46,448 nt of DNA, from assembly GCF_003315135.1 (NCBI RefSeq), contig NZ_QNRK01000050.1, positions 1 through 46,448 of the forward strand. Reading direction: 5' to 3'. Below the pieces are notes generated by a model, which had not been told where the DNA came from, did no database searches, and saw nothing but the letters and a program-made list of their open reading frames with translations. This stretch comes from Roseiarcus fermentans. Lineage in GTDB: Bacteria > Pseudomonadota > Alphaproteobacteria > Rhizobiales > Beijerinckiaceae. Shown here in pieces: positions 16,926 to 25,946 of this stretch. The position numbers were made by a program, and so were the translations under genes. Position 1 is the first letter of the stretch, and each line of letters opens with the position of its first letter.

Positions 16926-17750
16926 ATGCTGTTTCCCTATTCGTTCACCCGCGCGCTCTACCGGCCGCCGCACGAGAACGCCGTGCTCTGCCAGATCGCC
17001 AACTATCAGGCCGCGCCCGTGATCTTTCGGCGCCTGATGGAGAGCGAGGGTGTGGAGACCCTCAGCATCGTCGCGCCGGCGACGCCGGAAGGGCTGCGGC
17101 AGCGCGCCGAGATCACCCTGATCGCGCGCAGGTTCGGCTTGCGGATTCTGTCGGACTCGGGCGTCTACCGTCCGGGGGCCGACAACATCGAGGCTTCGCT
17201 ACGCCCTGCTCTCGCCACGACGCCCGATCTCCTGGCGCTGCCGAACCTAGCCCCGAGCGATTCCATCCGGCTGATCGGGCGCGCGCGAGAGATGGGCTTC
17301 CTCGGTCCAATCACCACCGAGGCCGCCCAGGACGCCGAACTCCTGATCAACGCGATTGGGCCCCGGGCCGACGGGCTCGTCATGCTCGGCGGCGCTAGCC
17401 CGGTCGGCGCCCGCAACGCGCGGATGCTGGATTTCATGGCGCGCTACGTCCGGCGCGCCGGGCGCTGGAGCGACGAGGCCGGCACCAAGGTCCACACGCT
17501 GGAGCTGATCCTGGCGACGCTTCAGATGGCGGGCGCGGCCGCGGTCGGCGACGTCGATCGCTTCAAGGCCGTGATTCCGCATTTCTCGATCGAGAATCCG
17601 CTCTCCAACCGTGGCTCGCGGCTCACCTATTGCGGCGCGCGCGATCTGAGGCACAAGAGGCAGATCGGCATTCCACTGGTCGTGAACGCGATCCACCGCG
17701 GGCGGCTCGAAAACGTCCTGGAGCAGGAACCCGGGGAGTTCATGCAATAA
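16926..17750 (+). pseudogene. LivK-type ligand-binding domain, N-terminally truncated
   Basis: The frame is shifted relative to the XRE segment and opens after a TGA at about 16903. The 274 residues from the ATG at 16926 match the second part of type I periplasmic binding proteins: YSFTRALYRPPHENAVLCQI, then SIVAPATPEGLRQRAEI, LPNLAPSDSIRLIGRARE and DGLVMLGGAS, ending in HKRQIGIPLVVNAI. About 90 residues of the first lobe and any signal peptide are missing. The lost start seems to lie in the other frame just upstream (LRIGVLGAMS). It could be a decayed binding protein or part of a cytoplasmic HTH sensor fusion. Confidence 0.6.
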
Positions 17751-17888
17751 GGCGTCTGCCGCCTGATCCGCTCCTCCGTCCTCGCGAGGAGCCCAAGGGC
17801 GGCGGGGCGACTGAGAAGCCGCCGCCGCAGACCTCGAAGCTGAACGCCGCGGACCCGGCGCTGACTGCCGGAGACCGAACGCCGCGAA

Positions 17889-17903
17889 CGGCCGATTCGG
17901 CCG
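17889..17903. terminator. Short palindrome between convergent genes
   Basis: CGGCCG-ATT-CGGCCG is a perfect 6-bp stem with a 3-base loop, directly behind the epimerase stop on the minus strand. The 154-base gap 17751-17904 between convergent genes holds nothing else. There is no T-run, so termination is only possible, not shown. Confidence 0.3.
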
Positions 17904-17904
17904 C

Positions 17905-18855
17905 TCAGTGCTCGCGCGACATGTCGGAGATCATCCGGTCGATCCCCGTCGATAGGCCGATTCGCGGCCGCCACCCGAGTACGGCGCTTGCCGCGGAAAT
18001 ATCCAGCGGGCCGCACAGGACATCGTCGGGGTCGGGTCCGCCCGCCATCTCGATCCGCGCCTCCGGCAGCCGCGCGCAGATGAGCCCGGCCACATCGTCC
18101 AGGGGAAAGCGGCGCCCGTCGGAGACATTGAACGCCGACTGCGTCCCTTTCGGCGTCGTCAGCGCCGCGACGATCGCCTCGGCGACGTCCTCGACATGCA
18201 CGAATTGACGCGGAAATCCAACGCCGTACGGCAGCCGCGTCGGCTGGCGGCGGAGCGCGTCGGCGATCATCGTCCTGATCACGCAGGCGGTCCGGCGGCG
18301 GGGACCATAAACCCAGGAGGGGCGCAGAACGACGCTGTCGACCCCGTGGCGCGCGTAGGCCCGTGCGATCAGCTCCGAGCTGATCTTGGAGACGCCGTAC
18401 GCGTCGGCGGCGGCGAGCGGCGTCCGCTCGTCGACCGGCGCCTCGCCCGTGTCGCCGTAGGCCGCGGCGCTCGAGATGAGGACGATCCGTCGAACCGAGG
18501 CGAGCCGCGCCGCCTCGTAGAGGTCGAGCGCGCCGCCGACGTTCGTGGAGAGAACCGCGTGCGGCCTGTCCTTTGCGAGCATGGGACCGGAGATTCCGGC
18601 CGCGTGCACAATCGCCTGGATCCGATGCGCCTCGAGATAGGCTTGGAGCGGTTCGATTCCCGCTATGGCGAGCGGGGAGGCGTCGAACTCGGCGTCGGCC
18701 GGGCGCTCGCTCAGGATGTCCGTCGGCGCCGCATCGAAGCCGGCCGCGCGCAACGCGAGCACCGTCTGGTGACCGATCAGGCCGTAAGCCCCAGTGACGA
18801 GCACACGAACGCCGCTCGGGCGGGAAGCGGCGACGTCGCGGATGGCGTCGGTCAT
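17905..18855 (-). CDS. NAD-dependent sugar epimerase/dehydratase (extended SDR)
   Basis: Extended short-chain dehydrogenase acting on a sugar or nucleotide sugar in the cytosol. The 316-residue product has the Rossmann motif TGAYGLIGHQTV, the conserved VHAAGISGP and SSAAAYGD, and the catalytic pair Y-x-x-x-K in AYGVSK. FVHVEDVAEAIVAAL and FNVSDGRRF are typical of the epimerase family. Its ATG overlaps the SDR stop (ATGA), so the two are co-translated. The pair may act on a substrate brought in by the nearby ABC transporter, an idea supported only by the shared upstream module. Confidence 0.9.
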   Translation of the reverse strand: MTDAIRDVAASRPSGVRVLVTGAYGLIGHQTVLALRAAGFDAAPTDILSERPADAEFDASPLAIAGIEPLQAYLEAHRIQAIVHAAGISGPMLAKDRPHAVLSTNVGGALDLYEAARLASVRRIVLISSAAAYGDTGEAPVDERTPLAAADAYGVSKISSELIARAYARHGVDSVVLRPSWVYGPRRRTACVIRTMIADALRRQPTRLPYGVGFPRQFVHVEDVAEAIVAALTTPKGTQSAFNVSDGRRFPLDDVAGLICARLPEARIEMAGGPDPDDVLCGPLDISAASAVLGWRPRIGLSTGIDRMISDMSREH

Positions 18856-19604
18856 AGGAACACGTCTCCACCGTTGGGCGACAGGGTTTGGCCGACGTAG
18901 AAGTCTCCGTCCGACGACGCCAGCAGGACCGCTGTCGGCGCGATGTCCTTCGGGGCGCCGAACCGGCCGATCGGCAGCTCGCCGAGCTTGCGCGCCTTCC
19001 AGGCGTCGCTCAGACCCTCGCTGAGCCGGGTCTCGGTCATGCCCGGCGCGATCGCGTTGACGAGCACTCCCTCTGCGGCGAGTTCGGCGGCGAGCGCCCG
19101 GGTGAAGCCGATCACGCCTGCCTTGGCCGCGCAGTAGTGCGTGAGGCCCGGGGCGCCTTTGTAGGCGAGCTGGGAGGCGATGTTGACGATCCGGCCCCAG
19201 CGCCGCGCCCGCATGCTGGGCGCGGCGAGCTGGGCGAAGTGGAAGAGCGCCCGCAGATTGACGGCGATCATGCGATCGAACGTCGCCAGATCGATCGCCG
19301 CGAACGGCCGCTCGCCCCCGATGCCCGCGTTGTTGACCAGGATGTCGATCGGCCCGAGCGCACGTTCGGCCTCGGCCCAGAATCGACCGACGGCGTCGTC
19401 GTCCGCCACGTCGCATCGAACCGCGAGCGCCCGGCGGCCGTAATCCCGGACGGCGGCGGCGACCGCCGCCGCGCCTGCCGGGTCGCCGTCGTGGCAGAAG
19501 GCGACATCGGCGCCCTCGGCTGCGAAGGCCGTCGCAATCGCCGCGCCGATGCCGCGACTCCCGCCAGTGACGAGCGCCTTCCTGTTCTCGAGCCGTGCCG
19601 CCAT
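18852..19604 (-). CDS. SDR family NAD(P)-dependent oxidoreductase
   Basis: Classical short-chain dehydrogenase of 250 residues. It shows the cofactor motif [18 protein letters not shown], the catalytic Ser in VNIASQ and Tyr-Lys in HYCAAKAG, and the C-terminal [10 protein letters not shown]. The ATG at 19604 has GGGAGGTGG upstream; the frame is open to 19754, but that part lacks family similarity. First gene of a two-gene operon with the epimerase. The shared regulatory module (copy B) starts about 150 bases upstream. It could be a 3-oxoacyl-type or sugar dehydrogenase. Confidence 0.9.
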   Translation of the reverse strand: MAARLENRKALVTGGSRGIGAAIATAFAAEGADVAFCHDGDPAGAAAVAAAVRDYGRRALAVRCDVADDDAVGRFWAEAERALGPIDILVNNAGIGGERPFAAIDLATFDRMIAVNLRALFHFAQLAAPSMRARRWGRIVNIASQLAYKGAPGLTHYCAAKAGVIGFTRALAAELAAEGVLVNAIAPGMTETRLSEGLSDAWKARKLGELPIGRFGAPKDIAPTAVLLASSDGDFYVGQTLSPNGGDVFL

Positions 19605-19754
19605 GGCGACCGTCCACCTCCCTCGTTCAGGGCGAGCATGCGGCTCGAAAGCCTCTCGGCAGTCGAGCAACTCACGGCGACGGCGCCCGGCGCGTTCGCG
19701 GTCCGGCAACGCCTCGCCATGCGCTCCGTGGGCCTTGACGGGAAGGACCCCCAT

Positions 19755-19893
19755 CTGACGACGACGTCACGATGGATGCGGGGGACCCCGGCGACAACGT
19801 CAAAAAGTAATCACCCCGCCTGCGCCGCGCGACCGCCGTCGCGCGGAGATCGCGGATGTCCGGCGCCGCAGCCGCAAATGTCGCATAAATCCG
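19755..19893 (-). promoter_or_regulatory. Conserved upstream module, copy B (before the SDR-epimerase operon)
   Basis: This stretch matches copy A at 16264-16413 in the same orientation. The 22-bp identical run is at 19848-19869 and AATGTCGCAT at 19877-19886, both exactly 3480 bases from their partners. A minus-strand TTGACG is at 19798-19803, followed by CGCATC after 17 bases, a weak -10. The block begins 151 bases before the SDR ATG. The remaining gap, 19605-19754 and 19894-20099, holds no gene; the latter part should contain the miaB promoter. Confidence 0.6.
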
Positions 19894-20099
19894 TCATTAC
19901 CGATCGACGGCTTTCGCCTCGACCGAGTGGGCGCTGCAAACGCGGGCCGACCCGGTCGAGACCGCGGGCGCACGCCGGCGGAGCGTGCATGTTCCGGCGG
20001 CGCCCCGATTCCGCGCGGAGGCCGGCGCCTTACCCTCCCGGCCTATTTTCCCGGCGGCGGAAACAGCCTAGAGTGGGTGTCGGCCCCTGGAGACCCTCA

Positions 20100-21533
20100 T
20101 TGTCCGAAACGCCATTGCTCGACGACCCGCGCCCCGCCGCGCAGAGGGCTCGGGCCCCGCGCGCGTTCGTTAAGTCGTTCGGGTGCCAGATGAACGTCTA
20201 CGACTCGCAGCGCATGGCCGACCTCGCGGCGGTCGAGGGCTATGGAGAGGCGGCGACCGCCGAGGACGCGGACCTGATCGTCCTCAACACCTGTCACATC
20301 CGGGAAAGGGCGTCGGAGAAGATCTATTCCGAGCTCGGCAAATTGCGGGAACTCAAGGACAAGCGGGGAAAAGTCGGCCGCCGGACGACGATCGTCGTCG
20401 CCGGCTGCGTCGCTCAGGCGGAGGGCGCCGAGATCCTGCGCCGCCAGCCCGCGGTCGACATTGTCGTCGGTCCCCAGAGCTACCATCGCCTCCCGCAGCT
20501 GTTGCGCGCGGCGGAGGCGCGAAGCGGCGTCGTCGACACCGATTTTCCCGCCGAGGACAAGTTCGCACATCTGCCGCCGAGCGCCCCGGCAGCTGTCGCC
20601 CGGCGCGGCGTCGCCGCGTTCGTGACCGTTCAGGAGGGCTGCGACAAGTTCTGTTCGTTCTGCGTCGTACCCTATACCCGGGGCGCCGAAGCTTCGCGGC
20701 CCGTCGAATCGATCGTGGCCGAGATCGGGCGACTGACGAAGGCCGGCGTGCGGGAGGTCGTGCTGATCGGTCAGAACGTCAACGCCTACCATGGGCTGGA
20801 CGCGGCCGAAGAGCGGGTCGGGCTCGCCGCCCTGATCGCCCGCGCGGCGGCCGTTCCCGGCGTCCGCCGGGTCCGCTATGCGACATCGCACCCCAACGAC
20901 ATGACGGACGACCTGATCGCGGCCCATGCGAGCGTCGAAGCGCTCGCGCCCTATCTCCATCTTCCGGTCCAGTCGGGCTCGGACCGCATTCTCCTGTCGA
21001 TGAACCGCCGTCACCTGGCGTCCGACTATCTGGCCATCGTCGACCGGGTGCGCCAGGCGCGGCCGGACATCGCGCTCTCGTCGGACTTCATCGTCGGCTA
21101 TCCGGGCGAAAGCGACGCGGACTTCGCGGCGACGCTCGCGCTTGTCCGCGCTGTCGGCTTCGCCTCCTCGTACGCGTTCAAGTTTTCTGCGCGCCCGGGA
21201 ACGCCAGCCGCGGAGATGGCGGGACAGGTCGACGACACCGTCAAGGCCGAGCGCCTGGCCGAATTGCAGGCGCTGCTCGAGCACCAGAAGCAGACCTTCA
21301 ACCGGGCCTGCGTCGGGCGCCGCCTCGAGGTGCTGTTCGAAAAGCCGGGCCGTCACGATGGCCAGGCGATCGGGCGCTCGCCGTACCAGCAGGCCGTGTT
21401 CGCGGAGGCCCCGCTTTCGCTAACCGGCGCCGTGGCGCAAGTCGAGATCGTCGACGTCCGCCCCAATTCGCTTCACGGGCGCGTTGTCTCGCCAGCGTCG
21501 CAAGAGCAGGATTTGATCTCACGTGCAGGATGA
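20100..21533 (+). CDS. miaB: tRNA-2-methylthio-N6-dimethylallyladenosine synthase
   Basis: Radical SAM methylthiotransferase that converts i6A37 to ms2i6A37 in tRNA. The 477-residue product has the N-terminal UPF0004 domain with three cluster cysteines (in FGCQMN, NTCHIRE and VAGCVAQ). The radical SAM triad [16 protein letters not shown] starts near residue 180, and a TRAM domain closes the protein. The frame is open far upstream without family similarity; I chose the TTG at 20100, which has TGGAGA upstream and gives a normal N-terminus. It is the first gene of the miaB-phoH-ybeY-corC-lnt run. Confidence 0.93.
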   Translation: MSETPLLDDPRPAAQRARAPRAFVKSFGCQMNVYDSQRMADLAAVEGYGEAATAEDADLIVLNTCHIRERASEKIYSELGKLRELKDKRGKVGRRTTIVVAGCVAQAEGAEILRRQPAVDIVVGPQSYHRLPQLLRAAEARSGVVDTDFPAEDKFAHLPPSAPAAVARRGVAAFVTVQEGCDKFCSFCVVPYTRGAEASRPVESIVAEIGRLTKAGVREVVLIGQNVNAYHGLDAAEERVGLAALIARAAAVPGVRRVRYATSHPNDMTDDLIAAHASVEALAPYLHLPVQSGSDRILLSMNRRHLASDYLAIVDRVRQARPDIALSSDFIVGYPGESDADFAATLALVRAVGFASSYAFKFSARPGTPAAEMAGQVDDTVKAERLAELQALLEHQKQTFNRACVGRRLEVLFEKPGRHDGQAIGRSPYQQAVFAEAPLSLTGAVAQVEIVDVRPNSLHGRVVSPASQEQDLISRAG

Positions 21534-21564
21534 TTCGGATCGAGAACACAGGGAGAGCGTCGAT

Positions 21565-22626
21565 TTGAAGCCACAGGATCCGTCGCCGTCGCGCATCGCC
21601 GCCGCTCCGCTCACGCCGAATCCGACGCTTCGCGAGTCCAAGCCTGCGGAAATCTCGATCGCCTTTCCCGACAACGCCGCGGCTTTGGTCGTCTTCGGCC
21701 ACTACGACCAGAACATCGCGCGCATCGAGCGCTCCCTCGGAGTCTCGGCCTACGCCAACGGAAATCAAGTCGTCATCAAGGGGCCGAAGAACGCGAGCGA
21801 GCAGGCGCGCCGCGTCCTCGAGATGCTGTACGAGCGTGTCAAGATGGGACAGCCGGCGGACGACGGCGATGTCGACGGCGCGATCGCGGAAAGCGCTTAC
21901 CAGGGCCTGCTGTTCCCCGGTGACGAAGCCCAGCGTGACGGGTTCGGCGTGGTCAAGACCCGCAAGCGGGGCGTCGTGCGCGCCCGCAATGCGGCGCAGG
22001 ACCGCTATCTTGCCGCGCTGCGCAAGTTCGAGCTGGTGTTTGCGGAAGGGCCGGCGGGAACCGGCAAGACATGGCTCGCCGTTGGGCACGCGGTGTCGCT
22101 GCTCGAGCAGGGCCTCGTTGAACGCCTGGTTCTGTCTCGTCCGGCCGTCGAGGCTGGCGAGCGCCTCGGCTTCCTGCCGGGCGACATGAAGGACAAGGTG
22201 GATCCGTATTTGAGGCCCATTTACGACGCCCTTTATGATTTCATGGACGGGCGGATGGTCGAGCGCGGAATCCAGACCGGCATGATCGAGATCGCCCCGC
22301 TGGCCTTCATGCGCGGTCGGACGCTGTCGAAGGCGGCGGTGCTGCTCGACGAGGCGCAGAACGCCACGGCGATGCAGATGAAGATGTTCCTGACCCGCCT
22401 CGGCGAAGGATCGCGGATGATGGTCAACGGCGATCCGACTCAGACTGACCTCGCGCCCGGACAGAAATCGGGACTGGGTGAGGCGGTCCGGCTGCTTTCC
22501 TCCAATCCGCGCATCGGCCATGTCCGATTTGCGCACGCGGACGTCGTCCGGCACGATCTCGTTCGCCAGATCGTCGAAGCTTACGAGCGCGCCGGACACG
22601 AAGGGCGAACCCCCGCCGCGACATGA
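21565..22626 (+). CDS. phoH: PhoH-like ATPase
   Basis: Cytosolic P-loop ATPase of the PhoH family, often linked to RNA metabolism together with YbeY. It carries Walker A EGPAGTGKTWLA, Walker B AAVLLDEAQNA and the downstream MVNGDPTQTDL. A KH-like N-terminal part includes NQVVIKGP. A TTG at 21565 has an excellent GGGAGA site 8 bases upstream and gives 353 residues. A GTG at 21523, overlapping miaB, would add 14 residues but has a poorer site. The ATG of ybeY overlaps the stop. Confidence 0.92.
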   Translation: MKPQDPSPSRIAAAPLTPNPTLRESKPAEISIAFPDNAAALVVFGHYDQNIARIERSLGVSAYANGNQVVIKGPKNASEQARRVLEMLYERVKMGQPADDGDVDGAIAESAYQGLLFPGDEAQRDGFGVVKTRKRGVVRARNAAQDRYLAALRKFELVFAEGPAGTGKTWLAVGHAVSLLEQGLVERLVLSRPAVEAGERLGFLPGDMKDKVDPYLRPIYDALYDFMDGRMVERGIQTGMIEIAPLAFMRGRTLSKAAVLLDEAQNATAMQMKMFLTRLGEGSRMMVNGDPTQTDLAPGQKSGLGEAVRLLSSNPRIGHVRFAHADVVRHDLVRQIVEAYERAGHEGRTPAAT

Positions 22627-23111
22627 AGCTCAAGCTCGACATCAGCGCGCCCTCGTCCCTGTGGCGCAACCTGCCGCGCGCCCGCGCCATGGCGCGGGAG
22701 ACGGTCGCGGTCTGCGCGGCGGAGAGCGGGCTCGCGGCGCGAGACGGCGCCGAAGTGAGCCTTCTCCTGGCCGGAGACGCCGAAATCAAAGCGCTGAACG
22801 CGCGCTGGCGCGGACAGGACAAGCCGACCAACGTGCTTTCCTTCCCCGCGGCGCCGACAGACCGCCTGTCCGAAAGCCCGTCGCTCGGCGACATCGCGCT
22901 GGCCTTCGAGACGCTGGCGCGGGAGGCCGAAGCAGCCGGCGTTCCCCTGCCGGACCACTACCGCCACCTCGTGACGCATGGATTTTTGCATCTGATCGGC
23001 TACGATCACGAAACGGACGAAGAGGCCGAGCGCATGGAAGCGCTCGAGACGAGGATATTGGCTCGCCTCGGGGTCGCCGACCCGTACGCGGACGGAGCCG
23101 CAACGGAATGA
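22623..23111 (+). CDS. ybeY: Endoribonuclease YbeY (rRNA maturation)
   Basis: Metal-dependent endoribonuclease needed for 16S rRNA 3' end maturation and ribosome quality control. The 162-residue product carries the zinc motif HGFLHLIGYDHETDEEAERM with the three histidines in place. The substrate-side block is WRGQDKPTNVLSFP. It overlaps phoH and corC by ATGA junctions, which shows a tightly coupled operon in the order conserved across alphaproteobacteria. Confidence 0.95.
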   Translation: MKLKLDISAPSSLWRNLPRARAMARETVAVCAAESGLAARDGAEVSLLLAGDAEIKALNARWRGQDKPTNVLSFPAAPTDRLSESPSLGDIALAFETLAREAEAAGVPLPDHYRHLVTHGFLHLIGYDHETDEEAERMEALETRILARLGVADPYADGAATE

Positions 23112-24106
23112 GCGAAACAATCCACGACGAGCAGGGAGAGACGACTTCGCGGTCGTCCTCCTCGCGGGAGCAACATCAGGGGCTGTTCGAACGGCTGAGG
23201 GGCCTGTTCGGCCTAGCCCCGGGCTCCGTTCGCGACGACATCGAGGACGCGATCGACGAAAGCGCCGCGGCGGAGTTCACCCCGCAGGAGCGCGCGATCC
23301 TGAAGAACGTGCTCGCCCTTCACGACGTCAGGGTGGCGGATGTCATGGTGCCTCGCGCCGACGTGGTGGCGCTTTCGCTGGACACCACGCTCAGGGATGC
23401 GCTTAACCTGTTCCGGACCGCGGGCCACTCGCGACTGCCGGTCTACGGGGAAACGCTCGACGATCCGCGCGGGATGATCCACATCCGCGACTTCCTTGTG
23501 TTCCTCGCGTCCGATCCGCGCTTCGGACTGGCCGCCGGCGCAGGCTCGGATACGCGGGGGCCGGAAACGGCCGCCGGGCTCGACACGCCCGTGTCGGAAG
23601 CTCGCATCGTTCGGCCCGTGCTTTACGCGCCCCCGTCCATGCCGGCGCTCGATCTCCTGCTCCGCATGCAGATGTCGCGGACCCATATGGCGCTCGTGAT
23701 CGACGAATACGGTGGGACTGACGGTCTCGTCTCGATCGAGGACGTGGTCGAATCCATCGTCGGCGACATCGAGGACGAGCACGATGAAACCGAAACGCCT
23801 GTGCACCCGGCGGGCGGCGGAGCGTTCGTCATCGAGGCGCGGGCGCCGCTCGACGAGGTGTCGGAAGCGGTCGGATTCGATTTCGCGTCGCTGGCCGACG
23901 CGGAGGAGGTCGACACGATCGGCGGGCTCGTGACGTCATCCGCCGGCCGCGTCCCGATCCGGGGCGAAATTCTCAAAGGGCCGGGGGCCTTCGAGTTCGA
24001 GATTCTCGACGCCGACCCGCGTCGGATCAAGCGTCTGAAACTGTGGCCCGTCGCCGCCCGGGCGTCGGTCGCGAGCGCCGACGCCCCGCCTGATCCTTCG
24101 CCATAG
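23108..24106 (+). CDS. corC: CorC/HlyC family CBS-domain protein
   Basis: Cytosolic protein of the hemolysin C/CorC family, associated with magnesium and cobalt efflux in enterobacteria. The 332 residues comprise a charged N-terminus (1-45), two CBS domains (about 70-225, beginning at VADVMVPRADVVAL and including HMALVIDEYGGTDGLVSIED) and a C-terminal CorC/HlyC domain (about 240-315, with EVDTIGGLV). There is no DUF21 membrane domain, which is usual at this locus. The ATG overlaps the ybeY stop. lnt follows after 6 bases. The biochemical role is not settled. Confidence 0.9.
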   Translation: MSETIHDEQGETTSRSSSSREQHQGLFERLRGLFGLAPGSVRDDIEDAIDESAAAEFTPQERAILKNVLALHDVRVADVMVPRADVVALSLDTTLRDALNLFRTAGHSRLPVYGETLDDPRGMIHIRDFLVFLASDPRFGLAAGAGSDTRGPETAAGLDTPVSEARIVRPVLYAPPSMPALDLLLRMQMSRTHMALVIDEYGGTDGLVSIEDVVESIVGDIEDEHDETETPVHPAGGGAFVIEARAPLDEVSEAVGFDFASLADAEEVDTIGGLVTSSAGRVPIRGEILKGPGAFEFEILDADPRRIKRLKLWPVAARASVASADAPPDPSP

Positions 24107-24112
24107 CCGTCC

Positions 24113-25834
24113 ATGAGCAGCCGAGACAGTGAGAAAGGGCCGAAGGCCAGCGACGCCGAGCGGTCTACGGTGGCGACCCAGGCCGTCAGCGGGGCCACGT
24201 CCCGCGGCGGACTCCGGCCGCCCGCTCCGTTTGTCGGCGAGTTTGCCGCGGCCCGAGCGTTCGTGGTCCTCTCGCTTGGGTGGCGAAGACGCGGGATCGC
24301 GTTTCTGTCCGGCGCGATCGGCGCATTGGCGCTGCCGCCCTTCGGCCTGATCCTGGCGATGGCCGTCCCGATGACCGTTGCCGTCTGGCTGATCGACGGG
24401 TCCCAGGCCGTCGGAATGGGGCGTCTGGCGCGGCTTAAATCGGCGTTCGGCGCGGGCTGGTGGCTCGGTTTCGGCTACTTTCTGCTCGGACTGTGGTGGG
24501 TCGGCGCGGCTTGTCTCGTCGACGGGGACCGCTTCCTGTGGGCGCTGCCGCTCGGCGTGCTGGCTCTGCCGGCGGGGCTCGCGTTGTTTCCGGCCCTCGG
24601 ATTCGTCATCGCTTGCCTGTTGTGGTCGTCCGGACCGCGGCGAGTCTTTGCGCTGGCGTTTGGCCTGGGCGCGAGCGAGTGGGCCAGAGGCCTCTTGTTC
24701 ACGGGTTTCCCGTGGAACGACATCGGCATGGCGCTCGGCGCCAACCTCATGCTGGCGCAGACCGCGTCGTCGATCGGGTTGCACGGCCTCACCTTTGTCG
24801 CGATCGCCCTCTTCGCGACGCCGGCGACGCTCTGGCACCCGGGTCAGGGGCTGTCGCCGAACCCGACCATTGCGGCTCTCCTCGTGCTGACGGCGATGGC
24901 CGGGATGGGCTCTCTGCGCCTGTCCGCGCCGTCGAGCGACCCTGTGCCGGGCGTCAGGCTGCGCCTGATCCAGCCGAACATTTCGCAAGGGGCGTCATTC
25001 GCGCCGGAAAACAAGGACGCGATCGTCCGCCGATACCTGGAACTGTCAGACCGCGATGGAGGCCTCGACCGGCAAGGCGACCGCTTTACGCATCTCATCT
25101 GGCCCGAATCCGCGTTTCCCTTCATCCTGTCGCGCGATCCGCGGGCTTTGGGCGACATCGCCTCGCTGCTCGGCCGCGGCGCTGTCCTGATTACCGGCGC
25201 GGCGACGGCGGACATGACGCCGGAGCGAGAGGCGATCTACCACAATTCCATCGAGATGGTGGGTCGCGACGGGCTCTTGCCCGAGCGCTACGACAAGCAT
25301 CACCTGGTCCCGTTCGGCGAATACCTTCCGTTTCAGTCATTTCTGAAAGCAATCGGGGCGACCCAGTTCGTTCAGGCGCCCGGCGGCTTTGCGGCAGGGG
25401 CTGGCCAGCGCGCGCTGGCGGCGCCCGGTCTGCCCCCGGCGACGCCGCTGATCTGCTACGAGGCCATTTTCCCGGTCGAGGTCGGAGACGCAATCTCGGG
25501 CGCAAAGCGTGCGGGCTGGCTGTTGAATGTCACGGACGACGCCTGGTTCGGAACGACGCCTGGCCCCTATCAGCACTACGCCCAGGCGCGACTGAGGGCG
25601 ATCGAACTCGGTCTGCCGCTGGTGCGCGTCGCCAATTCCGGGATATCGGCGGTCGTCGACGGAATGGGGCGCGAGATCGCCGCCGCGCCCCTGGGCGTCG
25701 AGACCGTTCTTGACGCTCACCTTCCCGAGGCTTTGGCTCCGACCTGGCAGTCCCGATTCGGCTCCGCGACGGCGGCGACGATCGGCGTGGTCTTCCTGTT
25801 TCTCGCCGCCGTTCGATGGAAGCCGTTAGGGTGA
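24113..25834 (+). CDS. lnt: Apolipoprotein N-acyltransferase
   Basis: Inner-membrane enzyme that adds the third acyl chain to the N-terminal cysteine of lipoproteins. The 573-residue product has a long polar N-terminus of about 60 residues, then several membrane segments, the nitrilase-like periplasmic domain and a final membrane helix (TAATIGVVFLFLAAVRW). The triad is visible: Glu in WPESAFPF (about 330), Lys in YDKHHLVPFGEY (about 391) and Cys in LICYEAIF (about 446). In Sinorhizobium medicae the orthologue is the acid-tolerance gene actA, next to phrR, as here. Confidence 0.95.
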   Translation: MSSRDSEKGPKASDAERSTVATQAVSGATSRGGLRPPAPFVGEFAAARAFVVLSLGWRRRGIAFLSGAIGALALPPFGLILAMAVPMTVAVWLIDGSQAVGMGRLARLKSAFGAGWWLGFGYFLLGLWWVGAACLVDGDRFLWALPLGVLALPAGLALFPALGFVIACLLWSSGPRRVFALAFGLGASEWARGLLFTGFPWNDIGMALGANLMLAQTASSIGLHGLTFVAIALFATPATLWHPGQGLSPNPTIAALLVLTAMAGMGSLRLSAPSSDPVPGVRLRLIQPNISQGASFAPENKDAIVRRYLELSDRDGGLDRQGDRFTHLIWPESAFPFILSRDPRALGDIASLLGRGAVLITGAATADMTPEREAIYHNSIEMVGRDGLLPERYDKHHLVPFGEYLPFQSFLKAIGATQFVQAPGGFAAGAGQRALAAPGLPPATPLICYEAIFPVEVGDAISGAKRAGWLLNVTDDAWFGTTPGPYQHYAQARLRAIELGLPLVRVANSGISAVVDGMGREIAAAPLGVETVLDAHLPEALAPTWQSRFGSATAATIGVVFLFLAAVRWKPLG

Positions 25835-25885
25835 ACCGCGGATTGTATCCTGGCCGCTTGCGCGCAGGGCGTGCATACGGTAGTT

Positions 25886-25938
25886 CCCTAACGTAAGATC
25901 CACGCCGCCGATTCTGCGGCTGGACGACGACATTAGGG
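25886..25938. promoter_or_regulatory. CCCTAA ... TTAGGG inverted pair before the XRE gene
   Basis: CCCTAA at 25886-25891 and TTAGGG at 25933-25938 form an inverted pair separated by 41 bases in the leader of the XRE regulator. The right arm overlaps the likely ribosome binding site. It could be an operator for autoregulation or a chance pairing. Confidence 0.25.
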
Positions 25939-25946
25939 CCGACGTC

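Noticed and set aside
16264-19893. Composite transposon bounded by direct repeats
   Set aside because: The two repeat copies sit before genes at equal distances and no transposase or terminal inverted repeats are present; a regulatory duplication explains them better.
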